Positions 1 through 8,062 of a DNA stretch of 64,000 nt are shown here, one piece after another. This stretch comes from Mycobacterium deserti (GTDB lineage: Bacteria > Actinomycetota > Actinomycetes > Mycobacteriales > Mycobacteriaceae). The notes below the pieces were generated by a model that was not told the origin of the DNA, did no database searches, and saw nothing but the letters and a program-made list of their open reading frames with translations. The number at the start of each line of letters is the position of its first letter. The stretch's first letter is position 1. The translations under genes were made by a program, and so were the position numbers. The stretch is taken from contig NZ_JAODWD010000007.1 in NCBI RefSeq assembly GCF_025345615.1, positions 186,001 through 250,000 of the forward strand. Reading direction: 5' to 3'.

Positions 1-300
1 TTCCAGTACTTCGACAAGGGGTCGATGGCCACGGTGTCGAGGTTCTCCGCGGTGGCCAAGATCGGCCCCGTCGAATTCGGCGGCTTCATCGCCTGGCTGG
101 CCTGGCTGATGCTGCACCTGGTGTACCTGGTCGGGTTCCGCCGAAAGATCACCACGCTGTTGTCGTGGACAGTGACGTTCCTGTCCACCTCGCGGGGCAA
201 CCTCTATATCACCGAGCAACAGGCCTACGCCCGCACCAGGATCGAGGAACTCGAAGAGATCGCCGCGGCCGTCCAGGACACCGAGAAGGCGGCCAGTTAA
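1..300 (+). CDS. ndh: Type II NADH dehydrogenase, C-terminal part (5' end outside window)
   Basis: The reading frame is open from base 1 and ends with TAA at 298-300, giving the last 99 residues of a protein that starts before the window. The visible part has a hydrophobic segment (FIAWLAWLMLHLVYLVGF) followed by a basic patch and a short acidic helical tail. This matches the membrane-anchoring C-terminus of mycobacterial NDH-2, a single-subunit flavoenzyme that passes electrons from NADH to menaquinone without pumping protons. The catalytic FAD and NADH domains are not in the window. It converges on ureD with a 4-base overlap, the same neighbourhood as ndh beside the urease genes in M. tuberculosis. 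Confidence 0.88.
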   Translation, partial: FQYFDKGSMATVSRFSAVAKIGPVEFGGFIAWLAWLMLHLVYLVGFRRKITTLLSWTVTFLSTSRGNLYITEQQAYARTRIEELEEIAAAVQDTEKAAS

Positions 301-923
301 AGGCGCTGGCCCTGCCACGTCGACAGGCATCCCCCGCCTGCCAGTGCCAAAACGGTGCCCGAGGTCTCGGCATGTGCCGCGGGGTAGTGCAATTCGCTGA
401 CGCACGCCAGCGGCGCGTCGATTTCGTCGTCGGCCACCGATCCGCTGCCGAGTTCGATGCGATGCCGCAGCAGAGGTGCGCCGTCGATGTCGGCGTGCAG
501 GGTTCCGGACCAGAATCCCTGTCGCTCACCGGATCTGCCGATCTGAATGCGCTCGCGCAGGCGGATCAGACCCGCGTCCGCGAGCTGAAGGCGGGTGGTC
601 GTGAAATGCCGGGATGCCGCCGCAACGACCGTGGGCTCGGGGTCGAGGTCCAGCGCGCCCGCCACCTCCACGGTCCACACCGCGTGTGATTCGACGGTGA
701 CCGCGCCGGGCAACGTCACCGTTGCCGCAGCCGAGCGCAGCCGCAGCCGCGCCCCCGACTCGACGATGACGCGCACGTGAATGGCATCCCCGCCAAGCGG
801 TGTCGCGGCCGTCGAGACCAGATGCACCGTGTCGGGCTCGGTGCGGCGCGCCGCAAGGCCGCCGGACGACTCGATGCGCGGGTGTCGGCCGGCCGTGGCG
901 ACGATGACGACGTCGGATCTCAA
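297..923 (-). CDS. ureD: Urease accessory protein UreD
   Basis: Last gene of the urease run, about 208 residues. UreD is the scaffold that binds apo-urease and, with UreF and UreG, delivers nickel to the active site. The chosen start is TTG at 923-921, which overlaps the ureG stop (TTGA) and gives an N-terminus beginning RSDVVIVATAGRHPRIESSGG, the expected first strand of the family. An in-frame ATG at 956 would add 11 residues inside ureG and is less likely. The protein is shorter than enterobacterial UreD (about 270 residues), as is usual for mycobacterial copies. It ends against ndh with convergent, overlapping stops. Confidence 0.88.
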   Translation of the reverse strand: MRSDVVIVATAGRHPRIESSGGLAARRTEPDTVHLVSTAATPLGGDAIHVRVIVESGARLRLRSAAATVTLPGAVTVESHAVWTVEVAGALDLDPEPTVVAAASRHFTTTRLQLADAGLIRLRERIQIGRSGERQGFWSGTLHADIDGAPLLRHRIELGSGSVADDEIDAPLACVSELHYPAAHAETSGTVLALAGGGCLSTWQGQRL

Positions 924-1597
924 GGCACCGCTACCCGCAGTTGCTCGCGGACCCACGACAACACGTCGGTGGCAGTGGGATCGTCGGTCAGCGAGATCAG
1001 CACGAACGGCCGCCCGTCACGCACCGCGGCGGCATCGCGGCGCATCACGTCGAGATCCGCTCCGACCAACGGCGCCAGGTCAGTCTTGTTGATCACCAGC
1101 AGATCCGAGTACGTCACCCCAGGCCCGCCCTTGCGCGGCACCTTGTCGCCGCCCGCGACGTCGACGACGAAGATCTGCACGTCCACCAAACCTGAGGAGA
1201 ACGTCGCGGTCAGGTTGTCGCCGCCGGACTCCACGAGGATGAGGTCGAGTCGGTCGTTGCCGGCGATGAGGTCGTCGATGGCATCCAGATTGGCGGTGAT
1301 GTCATCGCGGATCGCCGTGTGCGGACAGCCGCCGGTCTGCACCGCCGCGATGCGCGTGTCCGGCAGGACGGCGTGCCGCCGCAGGAAATCCGCGTCCTCG
1401 GTGGTGTAGATGTCGTTGGTCAGCACCGCGAGCGAGAGTTCGTCGCGCAGTTGCCGGCACAGGGCCGCGACCAGAGCGGTCTTGCCGGAGCCGACCGGCC
1501 CGCCGACGCCGATGCGCAGGGGTTCGCCCGGCGTGCGAACGCGTTTCGGACGTTCCGTATGGCGGTGTGGTTCTCCGTCGAGGAAATGCGGTGGCAT
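920..1597 (-). CDS. ureG: Urease accessory GTPase UreG
   Basis: A 225-residue SIMIBI-class GTPase that couples GTP hydrolysis to nickel insertion into urease. The P-loop GPVGSGKT lies at about residues 33-40, followed by the UreG metal-site motif GGCPHTAIRDD, the switch segment LILVESGGDN and the guanine-specificity motif NKTD. The N-terminus has a short His-rich stretch (PHRHTER), which in some UreG proteins contributes to metal handling. It sits 21 bases after ureF and overlaps ureD, so the three accessory genes are probably translated from one message. Confidence 0.95.
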   Translation of the reverse strand: MPPHFLDGEPHRHTERPKRVRTPGEPLRIGVGGPVGSGKTALVAALCRQLRDELSLAVLTNDIYTTEDADFLRRHAVLPDTRIAAVQTGGCPHTAIRDDITANLDAIDDLIAGNDRLDLILVESGGDNLTATFSSGLVDVQIFVVDVAGGDKVPRKGGPGVTYSDLLVINKTDLAPLVGADLDVMRRDAAAVRDGRPFVLISLTDDPTATDVLSWVREQLRVAVP

Positions 1598-1618
1598 GGT
1601 GGTCCTTTCGCCGAGACT

Positions 1619-2254
1619 TCAGGAAACGAAGAGAGGTCGCTCGCGTGCGGCGTGCCGTTGCGCGAGCACGTCGAGCAGCGGATCGGACAGGTCGGCCAGG
1701 TCCTTACCCGCTTCCGCGGCGGTCTGGTCGCACAGCGCGGACAGTTCGAACGTCAGGGCCGCGACGTCGCCGGGGTCGAGGGCCAACAACCGCTGGGCGG
1801 CCGTCGCCGAACCCGTCATCGTGGTGTAGACGACCGACAGCGCCGTCTGCTCGGGTGCCATCCCGGCTGCCGCGCCGACGGCGCCGCTCGCGCTGGCAAG
1901 GTGCGGTGCGGTGCCCAGCGCATCCCAGTCGGACTGCGGCCAGACGCGACGAGCGAGCCGCACCAGACCGCGGCCCTGTGCGCGCGAGGCCCTGCGTGCC
2001 GCGGGAGCCGGTGTGCGAGCGTCGGTTTCGCGATCGGCCTCGGTGACCGTGAGTGCGCCGCGATGCAGCGCCGCCGCGACGGACGCGGTGACCAGGCCGG
2101 TGGTGCGGATGCGGCGGCGAAGAAACGCGCGGAGTGTCGGGAGGTCGACGACCAGCCCGCTCGTCACCGCCTCCTCGGCGCCGCCGGAGTGCACGTGTCC
2201 GCCGGTCGGCAGCCGCGAATCAGAGAGCGTCAGCAGCGTCGAGAGCGCAGACAT
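1619..2254 (-). CDS. ureF: Urease accessory protein UreF
   Basis: About 211 residues starting MSALSTLLTLSDSRLPTGGH. The all-helical UreF acts with UreD as the checkpoint that activates UreG at the apo-urease complex. The S-D-S-R-L-P-T-G-G motif near the N-terminus is the family hallmark. ATG at 2254-2252 overlaps the ureC stop as TGATG, so I prefer it over a much longer upstream reading frame that is only antisense-like sequence inside ureC. The gene order C-F-G-D is the normal mycobacterial urease order. Confidence 0.92.
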   Translation of the reverse strand: MSALSTLLTLSDSRLPTGGHVHSGGAEEAVTSGLVVDLPTLRAFLRRRIRTTGLVTASVAAALHRGALTVTEADRETDARTPAPAARRASRAQGRGLVRLARRVWPQSDWDALGTAPHLASASGAVGAAAGMAPEQTALSVVYTTMTGSATAAQRLLALDPGDVAALTFELSALCDQTAAEAGKDLADLSDPLLDVLAQRHAARERPLFVS

Positions 2255-3987
2255 CAGAAGAGGAAATACCGCTGCGCCATGGGCAGTTCGACTGCCGGCT
2301 GCTCCTGCCAGACGTCGCCGTCGATGCGCACCGTGAATGTGTCGGGGTCGACCTCGATGCGCGGCATCGCGTCGTTGTGCGGCATATCGGCCTTGCCGAC
2401 CCTGCGCACATCCTTGACTGGCACCAGTCGGCGGTTGACGGCGATGCGGTCGGCCAGGCCGTCCTCGATCGCCTGCGGGGCAACGAAATGCACCGACGTC
2501 GCCGACGCCGCCGCGGGTGCCGCGCCGAACATCGGCCGGGGCAGGACCGGTTGCGGCGTCGGGATGGACGCGTTCGCATCGCCCATCGCAGCCCACGCGA
2601 TCATGCCGCCCTTGAGCACCGCGTGCGGGCGGACACCGAAGAACGCCGGCTCCCACAGCACCAGATCGGCGAGCTTGCCGACCTCGACGGAGCCGATCTC
2701 ACTGTCGAGACCGTGGGCGATCGCCGGGCAGATGGTGTATTTCGCGACATAACGCATGGCGCGGTTGTTGTCGGCTCCTCTGCTGCCCGACGTGTCGCCG
2801 TCCAGCGCACCGCGGCGTCGCTTCATCACATGCGCTGTCTGCCAAGTGCGCAGCACGACTTCGCCGATGCGGCCCATGGCTTGTGCGTCGCTGCCGATCA
2901 TCGAGATGGCGCCGATGTCGTGAAGCAGGTCCTCGGCGGCGATCGTCGAGGGTCGGATGCGACTCTCGGCGAACGCGAGATCCTCGGGGACGCTGGGGTT
3001 GAGGTGGTGGCACACCATCAGCATGTCGAGATGTTCGTCGAGCGTGTTGACCGTGTGCGGCCGCGTGGGGTTGGTCGAACTCGGCAACACGTTGGGCTCT
3101 GCGGCGACCGTGATGATGTCCGGTGCGTGTCCGCCGCCTGCGCCTTCGGTGTGATACGCGTGGATCGAGCGGCCCTTCACCGCCGCGAGTGTGTTCTCGA
3201 CGAAGCCCATCTCGTTGAGCGTGTCGGTGTGGATGTTGACCTGAATTCCCGCCTCGTCGGCGACCGTCAGGCAGGCGTCGATGGCGGCCGGTGTGGTGCC
3301 CCAGTCCTCGTGCAGCTTGAATCCCGCTGCGCCGCCGCGCAGTTGCTCCCACATCGCTTCGGCGGACACGGTGTTGCCCTTGCCGAGTAACGCGACGTTC
3401 AACGGCCAGGAGTCCAGCGACTCGAGCATGCGGGCCAGGTGCCACGCGCCCGGAGTGACGGTGGTGGCCTTGCTGCCCTCGGCCGGCCCGGTGCCGCCGG
3501 CGACGATCGTCGTGATGCCGCCGCCGAGCGCCTCCTCCATGATCTGAGGGCAGATGAGGTGAACATGGCAGTCGATGGCACCCGCGGTCAGGATGCGTCC
3601 GTTGCCCGCGATGATTTCGGTCGACGGGCCGACCACCAGGTCCGGATGCACGCCGGCCATGATGTCCGGGTTGCCCGCTTTGCCGATGGCCGTGATACGC
3701 CCATCGCGAATGCCGATGTCGGCCTTGATGATTCCCCAGTGGTCGATGATCACTGCGCCGGTGATCACCGTGTCGGGCGCGCCTTGCGCGCGGGTGGCCC
3801 TCGACTGGCCCATCGACTCGCGAAGCACCTTGCCGCCGCCGAAGACGGCTTCCTCGCCCGCGAGACCGGGTCCGCCGCTGCGGTCTTCGGTGATCTCGAC
3901 GAACAGGTCGGTGTCGGCCAACCGGATCCGGTCACCGGTGGTCGGCCCGAACAGCGCGGCGTACCGGGCCCGGGACAGTGCGGTCAT
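2254..3987 (-). CDS. ureC: Urease alpha subunit UreC
   Basis: Catalytic subunit, 577 residues, of the nickel enzyme that hydrolyses urea to ammonia and carbamate. All active-site residues are present at a constant offset from the Klebsiella enzyme: metal ligands H141 and H143 (DCHVH), the carbamylated lysine K224 (GFKLHEDWG), H253, H279 and D367 (GSDAQAM), and the flap pair C326-H327 (MVCHHL). It is full length with no frameshift, so a functional enzyme is expected. It starts with ATG overlapping the end of ureB by 4 bases. Confidence 0.98.
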   Translation of the reverse strand: MTALSRARYAALFGPTTGDRIRLADTDLFVEITEDRSGGPGLAGEEAVFGGGKVLRESMGQSRATRAQGAPDTVITGAVIIDHWGIIKADIGIRDGRITAIGKAGNPDIMAGVHPDLVVGPSTEIIAGNGRILTAGAIDCHVHLICPQIMEEALGGGITTIVAGGTGPAEGSKATTVTPGAWHLARMLESLDSWPLNVALLGKGNTVSAEAMWEQLRGGAAGFKLHEDWGTTPAAIDACLTVADEAGIQVNIHTDTLNEMGFVENTLAAVKGRSIHAYHTEGAGGGHAPDIITVAAEPNVLPSSTNPTRPHTVNTLDEHLDMLMVCHHLNPSVPEDLAFAESRIRPSTIAAEDLLHDIGAISMIGSDAQAMGRIGEVVLRTWQTAHVMKRRRGALDGDTSGSRGADNNRAMRYVAKYTICPAIAHGLDSEIGSVEVGKLADLVLWEPAFFGVRPHAVLKGGMIAWAAMGDANASIPTPQPVLPRPMFGAAPAAASATSVHFVAPQAIEDGLADRIAVNRRLVPVKDVRRVGKADMPHNDAMPRIEVDPDTFTVRIDGDVWQEQPAVELPMAQRYFLF

Positions 3988-4298
3988 GAGGCGTCCAATC
4001 GGCCGGGCGGGTTCAGGCTGAGCCCGGGGACCTCGCGCTTACCGCTCAGCGGTACCAGCGAAACCCGTTGCCCGACGCCGGGCTCGAAGCGGACCGCGGT
4101 GCCCGCCGGAATGTCGAGTCGGTGGCCGTACGCCGCGTCGCGGTCGAACGACAGGGCGGCGTTGGCCTGCGGCAGGTGTACGTGGCTGCCGACCTGAACC
4201 GGCCGATCACCGGTGTTGACGACCTCCACCGAAACTCGCGTCGCGCCGGAATTGATCTCGATGTCGCCGTCGCCGAACGCGACCTCTCCGGGGATCAT
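3984..4298 (-). CDS. ureB: Urease beta subunit UreB
   Basis: A 104-residue structural subunit of the urease heterotrimer, starting MIPGEVAFGDGDIEINSG with the typical GSHVHLPQAN and FDRDAAYGHRLDIPAGTAVRFEPG segments. It overlaps ureA and ureC by 4 bases at each end, which suggests strict translational coupling and balanced subunit production. Confidence 0.97.
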   Translation of the reverse strand: MIPGEVAFGDGDIEINSGATRVSVEVVNTGDRPVQVGSHVHLPQANAALSFDRDAAYGHRLDIPAGTAVRFEPGVGQRVSLVPLSGKREVPGLSLNPPGRLDAS

Positions 4299-4597
4299 GC
4301 GATCGGGTCGTGGACGGTCACCAGCTTGGTGCCGTCCGGGAATGTCGCTTCGACCTGGACGTCGTGCAGCATCTCCGGTACGCCCTCCATCACTTCGTCG
4401 CGGTTCAACACCGCACGGCCGCTGGTCATCAACTCCGACACCGTGCGGCCGTCCCTGGCGCCCTCGAGAAGATGGTCGGTGATCACCGCGACGGCCTCGG
4501 GATGGTTGAGCTTCAGTCCGCGCGCCTGCCGCCGGCGCGCCAACTCGGCCGCATAGGAGATCAGCAACCGGTCCTGTTCATGCGGCGTTAAACGCAT
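4295..4597 (-). CDS. ureA: Urease gamma subunit UreA
   Basis: A 100-residue subunit starting MRLTPHEQDRLLISYAAELARRRQ, the classic UreA N-terminus, and containing LNHPEAVAVI, TDHLLEGARDGRTV and the terminal VTVHDPIA. The longer open frame upstream is not conserved in style, so ATG at 4597-4595 is used. It lies 55 bases downstream of the thioesterase gene on the same strand and opens the urease run ureA-B-C-F-G-D. Confidence 0.97.
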   Translation of the reverse strand: MRLTPHEQDRLLISYAAELARRRQARGLKLNHPEAVAVITDHLLEGARDGRTVSELMTSGRAVLNRDEVMEGVPEMLHDVQVEATFPDGTKLVTVHDPIA

Positions 4598-4652
4598 AGT
4601 GCGCGATCCTGCCACGAGGCAACGCGCTCGGCAGCGTGGCCGTGTCCGCCCG

Positions 4653-5057
4653 TTACTCGGGCGGCAGGTTCTGCAACCGCACCTGGCCGCGAGCGACGAC
4701 GCGTTCCTTCTCGTCGGTGATCGTGATGAGCCACAGCTGCTGGCGCCTGCCACGGTGAATCGGCGTCGACTCGGCCGTCACCGTGCCCGCGGAGATCGCG
4801 CGCAGGAAATCGGTGTTGTTGTTGACCCCGACCACGTGACCGCCCCCGTTCTCGGACAGCCAGATCTGGCCCGACACACTCGCCAGCCCTTCGATGACCG
4901 AGCAGTACACGCCCCCGTGCACAATGCCCCATGGCTGCAACAATTTCTCGTGGATCTGCACCTGAGCGCGCCCACCGTCGGGGCCGAGTTCCAGGTAAGT
5001 CACCCCGAGTTGGCTGTCGAATCCCTTGCCGAGTTCTGCGGGTACTTCCGTCGTCAC
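4653..5057 (-). CDS. PaaI-type hotdog-fold thioesterase
   Basis: A 134-residue single hotdog-domain protein. The motif HGGVYCSVIEGLASVSG contains the His-Gly-Gly turn and the acidic residue on the central helix that position the acyl-CoA thioester in PaaI-type thioesterases. The strands GVNNNTDFLRAI and VTAESTPIHRGRRQQLW complete the fold. It starts with GTG at 5057 and lies just upstream of ureA, as does Rv1847 in M. tuberculosis. It may share the urease message, although no biochemical link to urea is known. The substrate cannot be told from the sequence. Confidence 0.85.
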   Translation of the reverse strand: MTTEVPAELGKGFDSQLGVTYLELGPDGGRAQVQIHEKLLQPWGIVHGGVYCSVIEGLASVSGQIWLSENGGGHVVGVNNNTDFLRAISAGTVTAESTPIHRGRRQQLWLITITDEKERVVARGQVRLQNLPPE

Positions 5058-5121
5058 GCAGTCGTGTCTACACGCTCGATTTCGGCCCGCCGCCCGCAGG
5101 GTGCGGAGCTATCGTTCCGGC

Positions 5122-5499
5122 ATGACCAAGAGTGCGAAGGAACTGGTGGAAGCCGCCAACGCGGTGGTGCCCCGGATCAGCCCGGCAGAAGCCCAGGACA
5201 AGATCGCCGCGGGCAACGTGGTGGTCGTCGATGTGCGCGACGCGCCCGAGGTGGAGAAGAGCGGAAAGGTGGCCGGCGCGGTGCACGTGCCGCGAGGCAT
5301 GCTCGAGTTTCGGGCCGACCCCGAATCCCCGTACCACGACGAAAATCTCGCCAAGGACAAGACCGTGATCGTCTATTGCGCTTCCGGTGGGCGATCGGCG
5401 TTGTCGGGGCAGGCCCTCAAGGAACTCGGCTACCACGAGGTGTACAACCTCGGCGCCTTCAGCGACTGGGTCGACAGTGGCGGCGCGGTCGACAAGTAA
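5122..5499 (+). CDS. Rhodanese-domain sulfurtransferase-like protein
   Basis: 125 residues from ATG 5122 (MTKSAKELVEAANAVVPRIS). It is a single rhodanese domain with the strand VVVVDVRDAPEVEKSGKVAGAVHVPRG and the active-site loop YCASGGRSALSG, whose cysteine would carry a persulfide. The acidic/amide-rich helix before the domain is common in actinobacterial stand-alone rhodaneses. Its sulfur acceptor is unknown. It is divergent from the thioesterase/urease run and is followed by a strong terminator hairpin. From memory, this gene is absent between blaI and the urease locus of M. tuberculosis, so this stretch looks like a lineage-specific insertion. Confidence 0.85.
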   Translation: MTKSAKELVEAANAVVPRISPAEAQDKIAAGNVVVVDVRDAPEVEKSGKVAGAVHVPRGMLEFRADPESPYHDENLAKDKTVIVYCASGGRSALSGQALKELGYHEVYNLGAFSDWVDSGGAVDK

Positions 5500-5512
5500 G
5501 CCCCAGACATGG

Positions 5513-5550
5513 GGACGGGCCTCACGCCATAAGGCGTGAGGCCCGTCCTT
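5513..5550. terminator. Bidirectional intrinsic terminator hairpin
   Basis: A perfect 16-bp stem with a 4-base ATAA loop: GGACGGGCCTCACGCC at 5513-5528 pairs with 5533-5548. It is followed on the plus strand by only a short T pair, typical of mycobacterial terminators that lack a long U-tract. It sits between the convergent rhodanese gene and FhuF-like gene and can serve both. Confidence 0.85.
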
Positions 5551-5609
5551 CGTGTGGACCGGGAGTCTCTGCAGCCCTCAGGACTCCGGTGCGGTCCGGT
5601 GGTTCACGT

Positions 5610-6425
5610 TCAATTTCGCCGACCAACTGATGTAGAGGATAGGCAAGGCTGCCCTAATTTTGCAAGGCCTTCCCTCCGTCGGTCGCCTCGCACCGGCAGT
5701 CCGAACCCGACAAGCGCGTCGAGCATCGCCTGAGCCCGACGCATGCTGGTCACCTCGCTGGACCCCGCCAGCAAGGGCACCTGCGTCGCCGCGCTCACTA
5801 CCGCGCCGCCCACGATGTGCCACATCGCCGCTATCGACATGGCTCCGTCGCTGATCGCGGCAAGCTCGGCGAAAAGCGGCTCAAGGGCACGATGGCTGCG
5901 GTGGGCGACCCACGTCGTCAGGGCCGCCTCGTTGGGCAGCGCCACGATGCCGTCGCGAGCCGTGTGACCCACGCGGACGTATCGGCGCTCATCGAAGTAG
6001 GGGTCGTCCGGTAGTGCCCGCAGGGTCGGGTTCACGACGCCCACCCAGTCGATCGCGCCCTCCGAATCGACATGTACCCATAGGTTCTCCAATCCGGTGT
6101 CCCAGGCCCGGCCCTCTAGCACCATGAGCGGAACCACCCGGCCGATCACGACGTGCGCCAGCGTCGCGGCCAACTGCTGGGTCACCGCGGGCCTGCTGTC
6201 GGTCTCCTCGGCGGCGAGTTCGAACATCGCGTGCAGCCGGTCGCCGGTCAGCGCCTCGGCCAGCGGCCACCACCGGCGCCGCGACAGGTCACCCATCACC
6301 GCAACGCCGTACACGCGCGGACACTCGGGATAGAGCGCTCGCAGCCGCCGGCTGGACTCATGCAGTGGCAGCGTCCGCTTGATCGTCATGCTCGCGATCA
6401 GCGGGTCGTCGATGACGACCGTCAT
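5610..6425 (-). CDS. FhuF-like siderophore-iron reductase, probably lacking its C-terminal Fe-S motif
   Basis: 271 residues from ATG 6425, with GGAGG upstream. The middle (ENLWVHVDSEG, VNPTLRALPDDPYF, WVAHRSHRALEPLF, AMWHIVGGAVV) resembles the FhuF-type ferric-siderophore reductases of actinobacteria. These normally end in a C-C-x(about 10)-C-x2-C cluster-binding tail. Here the end is REGLAKLGQPCLSSTSVGRRN with a single cysteine, so the cluster motif is missing or the 3' end has been replaced. An IdeR-like iron box lies in the promoter, supporting a role in iron acquisition. A second box-like sequence lies inside the last codons. Family call is moderate; reductase activity is doubtful. Confidence 0.6.
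   Translation of the reverse strand: MTVVIDDPLIASMTIKRTLPLHESSRRLRALYPECPRVYGVAVMGDLSRRRWWPLAEALTGDRLHAMFELAAEETDSRPAVTQQLAATLAHVVIGRVVPLMVLEGRAWDTGLENLWVHVDSEGAIDWVGVVNPTLRALPDDPYFDERRYVRVGHTARDGIVALPNEAALTTWVAHRSHRALEPLFAELAAISDGAMSIAAMWHIVGGAVVSAATQVPLLAGSSEVTSMRRAQAMLDALVGFGLPVRGDRRREGLAKLGQPCLSSTSVGRRN
5639..5657. promoter_or_regulatory. IdeR/DtxR-like iron box at the 3' end of the FhuF-like gene
   Basis: ATAGGCAAGGCTGCCCTAA is a 19-mer close to the IdeR consensus TTAGGTTAGGCTAACCTAA, with about 14 identical positions and most of its dyad symmetry kept. It lies within the final codons of the FhuF-like gene, with no obvious gene to control, so it may be a remnant of another promoter or a fortuitous match. 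Confidence 0.45.
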
Positions 6426-6442
6426 GGCACCTCCGAAGTGAG

Positions 6443-6461
6443 TTAGGTTAGCCTTACTATA
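6443..6461. promoter_or_regulatory. IdeR-type iron box upstream of the FhuF-like gene
   Basis: TTAGGTTAGCCTTACTATA begins 17 bases before the ATG of the FhuF-like gene. The left half and centre match the IdeR consensus almost perfectly, and the right half is degenerate. Repression by iron-loaded IdeR is the expected effect. Confidence 0.7.
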
Positions 6462-6600
6462 GCTAGACGCCGTCTGACGGCTAGAGGCGTGTGACTGGAC
6501 TCACAAGGGCAACAGAAGGGCCGGTGACCACGGCTGAGTGCGGCGGCAGGTCGTTGTCAGCGGGTGTAGGAACAAAGTCCACTCTGCGAGATACGACACG

Positions 6601-6654
6601 CCGTAGTAAACCCGTAGTAAGCTGGATCTACCGTCTCTAGGAGATGAACTACGA
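6601..6654 (+). promoter_or_regulatory. Candidate BlaI operator region
   Basis: Two direct copies of CCGTAGTAA (6601-6609 and 6612-6620) lie upstream of blaI, and the inverted sequence ACTACG follows at 6648-6653 just before the ATG. Repeated CGTAGT/ACTACG half-sites are what an autoregulating BlaI dimer would need. The ribosome site AGGAGA lies between them at 6639-6644. Confidence 0.55.
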
Positions 6655-7071
6655 ATGGCCAAGTTGACGCGTCTAGGGGAACTCGAACGCGCGGTGATGG
6701 ACCACCTCTGGTCCGCGCGCGAACCCCAAACCGTGCGCCAGGTGCATGAGGCGCTCTCGGCTCAACGCGACCTGGCCTACACCACGATCATGACCGTGCT
6801 GCAGCGGCTGGCGAAGAAGAATTTGGTCGTGCAGCACCGTGACGACCGGGCCCACCGGTATGCCCCGACCCACGGCCGCGATGAACTCGTCGCAGGGCTG
6901 ATGGTCGACGCGCTCGATCAAGTGTCCGACTCCGGCAGTCGGGAGGCGGCGCTCGTCCATTTCGTCGAGCGGGTGGGCGCTGACGAAGCCGACGCACTGC
7001 GTCGCGCGCTGGCCGAACTGGAAACCAAGCATCGGATACCGCCGCCCGCTGGCGGTCCGGGTACTGGCTGA
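6655..7071 (+). CDS. blaI: BlaI/MecI-family transcriptional repressor
   Basis: 138 residues with the penicillinase-repressor winged helix: LGELERAVMDHLWSAREPQTVRQVHEAL, the recognition region RDLAYTTIMTVLQRLAKKNLV and the wing HRYAPTHGRDEL. The C-terminal part is the dimerisation region cut by BlaR-type proteases. The gene is followed 14 bases later by a BlaR-like M56 peptidase, so the two probably form a sensor-repressor pair that responds to beta-lactam or envelope stress. Repeated CGTAGT half-sites in the promoter suggest autoregulation. Orthologue of Rv1846c by sequence style and neighbours. Confidence 0.93.
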   Translation: MAKLTRLGELERAVMDHLWSAREPQTVRQVHEALSAQRDLAYTTIMTVLQRLAKKNLVVQHRDDRAHRYAPTHGRDELVAGLMVDALDQVSDSGSREAALVHFVERVGADEADALRRALAELETKHRIPPPAGGPGTG

Positions 7072-7085
7072 GGGACACTGACAGC

Positions 7086-8006
7086 GTGTCCGCGCTGGCC
7101 TTCACCGTGATGGCGCTGGTCCTGTCGGGACCGGTGCCCGCGATGTTGGCGCGGGCGACGTGGACCACCCGCGCGCCGCGGGCCTCGATCGTGTTGTGGC
7201 AGGCCATCGCTCTTGCTGCCGTGTTGTCGGCGTTCTCGGCGGGCATCGCGATCGCGAGCCGCCTGTTCGCGCCGGGCCCTGACGGCAGGCCGACGGCCAC
7301 CATCACCAGTGAGATCGCGGTTCTCGGCTGGCCTTTGTGGATCGCTTACGTCGCGGTGTTCGCGCTCACCCTGGTGATCGGTGTGCGGTTGATCGTCGCG
7401 GTGATCGAGGTGGCCATCGCCACGAGGCGTCGCCGTGCGCACCACCGAATGGTGGTCGATCTGGTTGGTAAGTCACAGAAAAGCGGCCTGCGCATTCTCG
7501 ACGTCGATCAGCCCCTCGCCTACTGCCTGCCCGGCGTCCGCAGCCGGGTGGTCGTCAGCGAGGGGACGTTGACGACGTTGGCCGACAACGAGGTTGCGGC
7601 CATCCTGTCCCACGAGCGTGCGCACCTGCGGGCCCGCCACGACCTCGTCCTCGAGATGTTCACCGCGGTGCACGCGGCGTTTCCTCGGTTCGTCCGCAGC
7701 GCCAGTGCCCTGGACGCGGTCCGGTTGCTGATCGAGATGCTCGCCGACGACGCGGCCGTGCGCATCGCCGGTCCCACTCCCCTGGCCCGGGCGCTGGTCG
7801 CGTGCGCGGCCGGCCGCACGCCCTCGGGCGCCCTGGCCGCGGGCGGCCCGACGACGGTGCTGCGCGTGCGCCGACTTGGCGGCCAAGGCAACAGCCTGGT
7901 GCTGGCCGGGGCGGCGTACCTGGCGGCAGCAGCGGTGCTGTTCGTGCCGACCATCGCGGTCGCCGTGCCGTGGCTGACCGAACTTCATCGACTGTTCACC
8001 GCATAG
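7086..8006 (+). CDS. BlaR1-like M56 membrane metallopeptidase
   Basis: 306 residues, GTG start. Hydrophobic segments near residues 3-20, 36-60, 78-110 and 276-296 embed the protein in the membrane. The zinc-protease motif H176-E177-R-A-H180 is in the cytoplasmic loop, preceded by the M56 segment CLPGVRSRVVVSEG. Unlike staphylococcal BlaR1 there is no C-terminal penicillin-binding sensor domain, so the ligand must be sensed differently. The expected job is to cleave BlaI and release its regulon. Orthologue of Rv1845c by context. Confidence 0.88.
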   Translation: MSALAFTVMALVLSGPVPAMLARATWTTRAPRASIVLWQAIALAAVLSAFSAGIAIASRLFAPGPDGRPTATITSEIAVLGWPLWIAYVAVFALTLVIGVRLIVAVIEVAIATRRRRAHHRMVVDLVGKSQKSGLRILDVDQPLAYCLPGVRSRVVVSEGTLTTLADNEVAAILSHERAHLRARHDLVLEMFTAVHAAFPRFVRSASALDAVRLLIEMLADDAAVRIAGPTPLARALVACAAGRTPSGALAAGGPTTVLRVRRLGGQGNSLVLAGAAYLAAAAVLFVPTIAVAVPWLTELHRLFTA

Positions 8007-8062
8007 GGATAAGTCCGCCCGAAGAAGCGTTCGTCATAACAAAACAACGAAAGGCTGCCCGA

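Noticed and set aside
25..300. A separate 91-residue protein starting at ATG 25
   Set aside because: The same frame is open to base 1 and encodes typical NDH-2 sequence before that ATG, so it is the tail of ndh.
1319..2752. Long plus-strand frame antisense to the urease genes
   Set aside because: Its composition is Arg/Gly/Ala-rich without domains and it opposes well-defined ureF, ureG and ureC; a GC-rich shadow.
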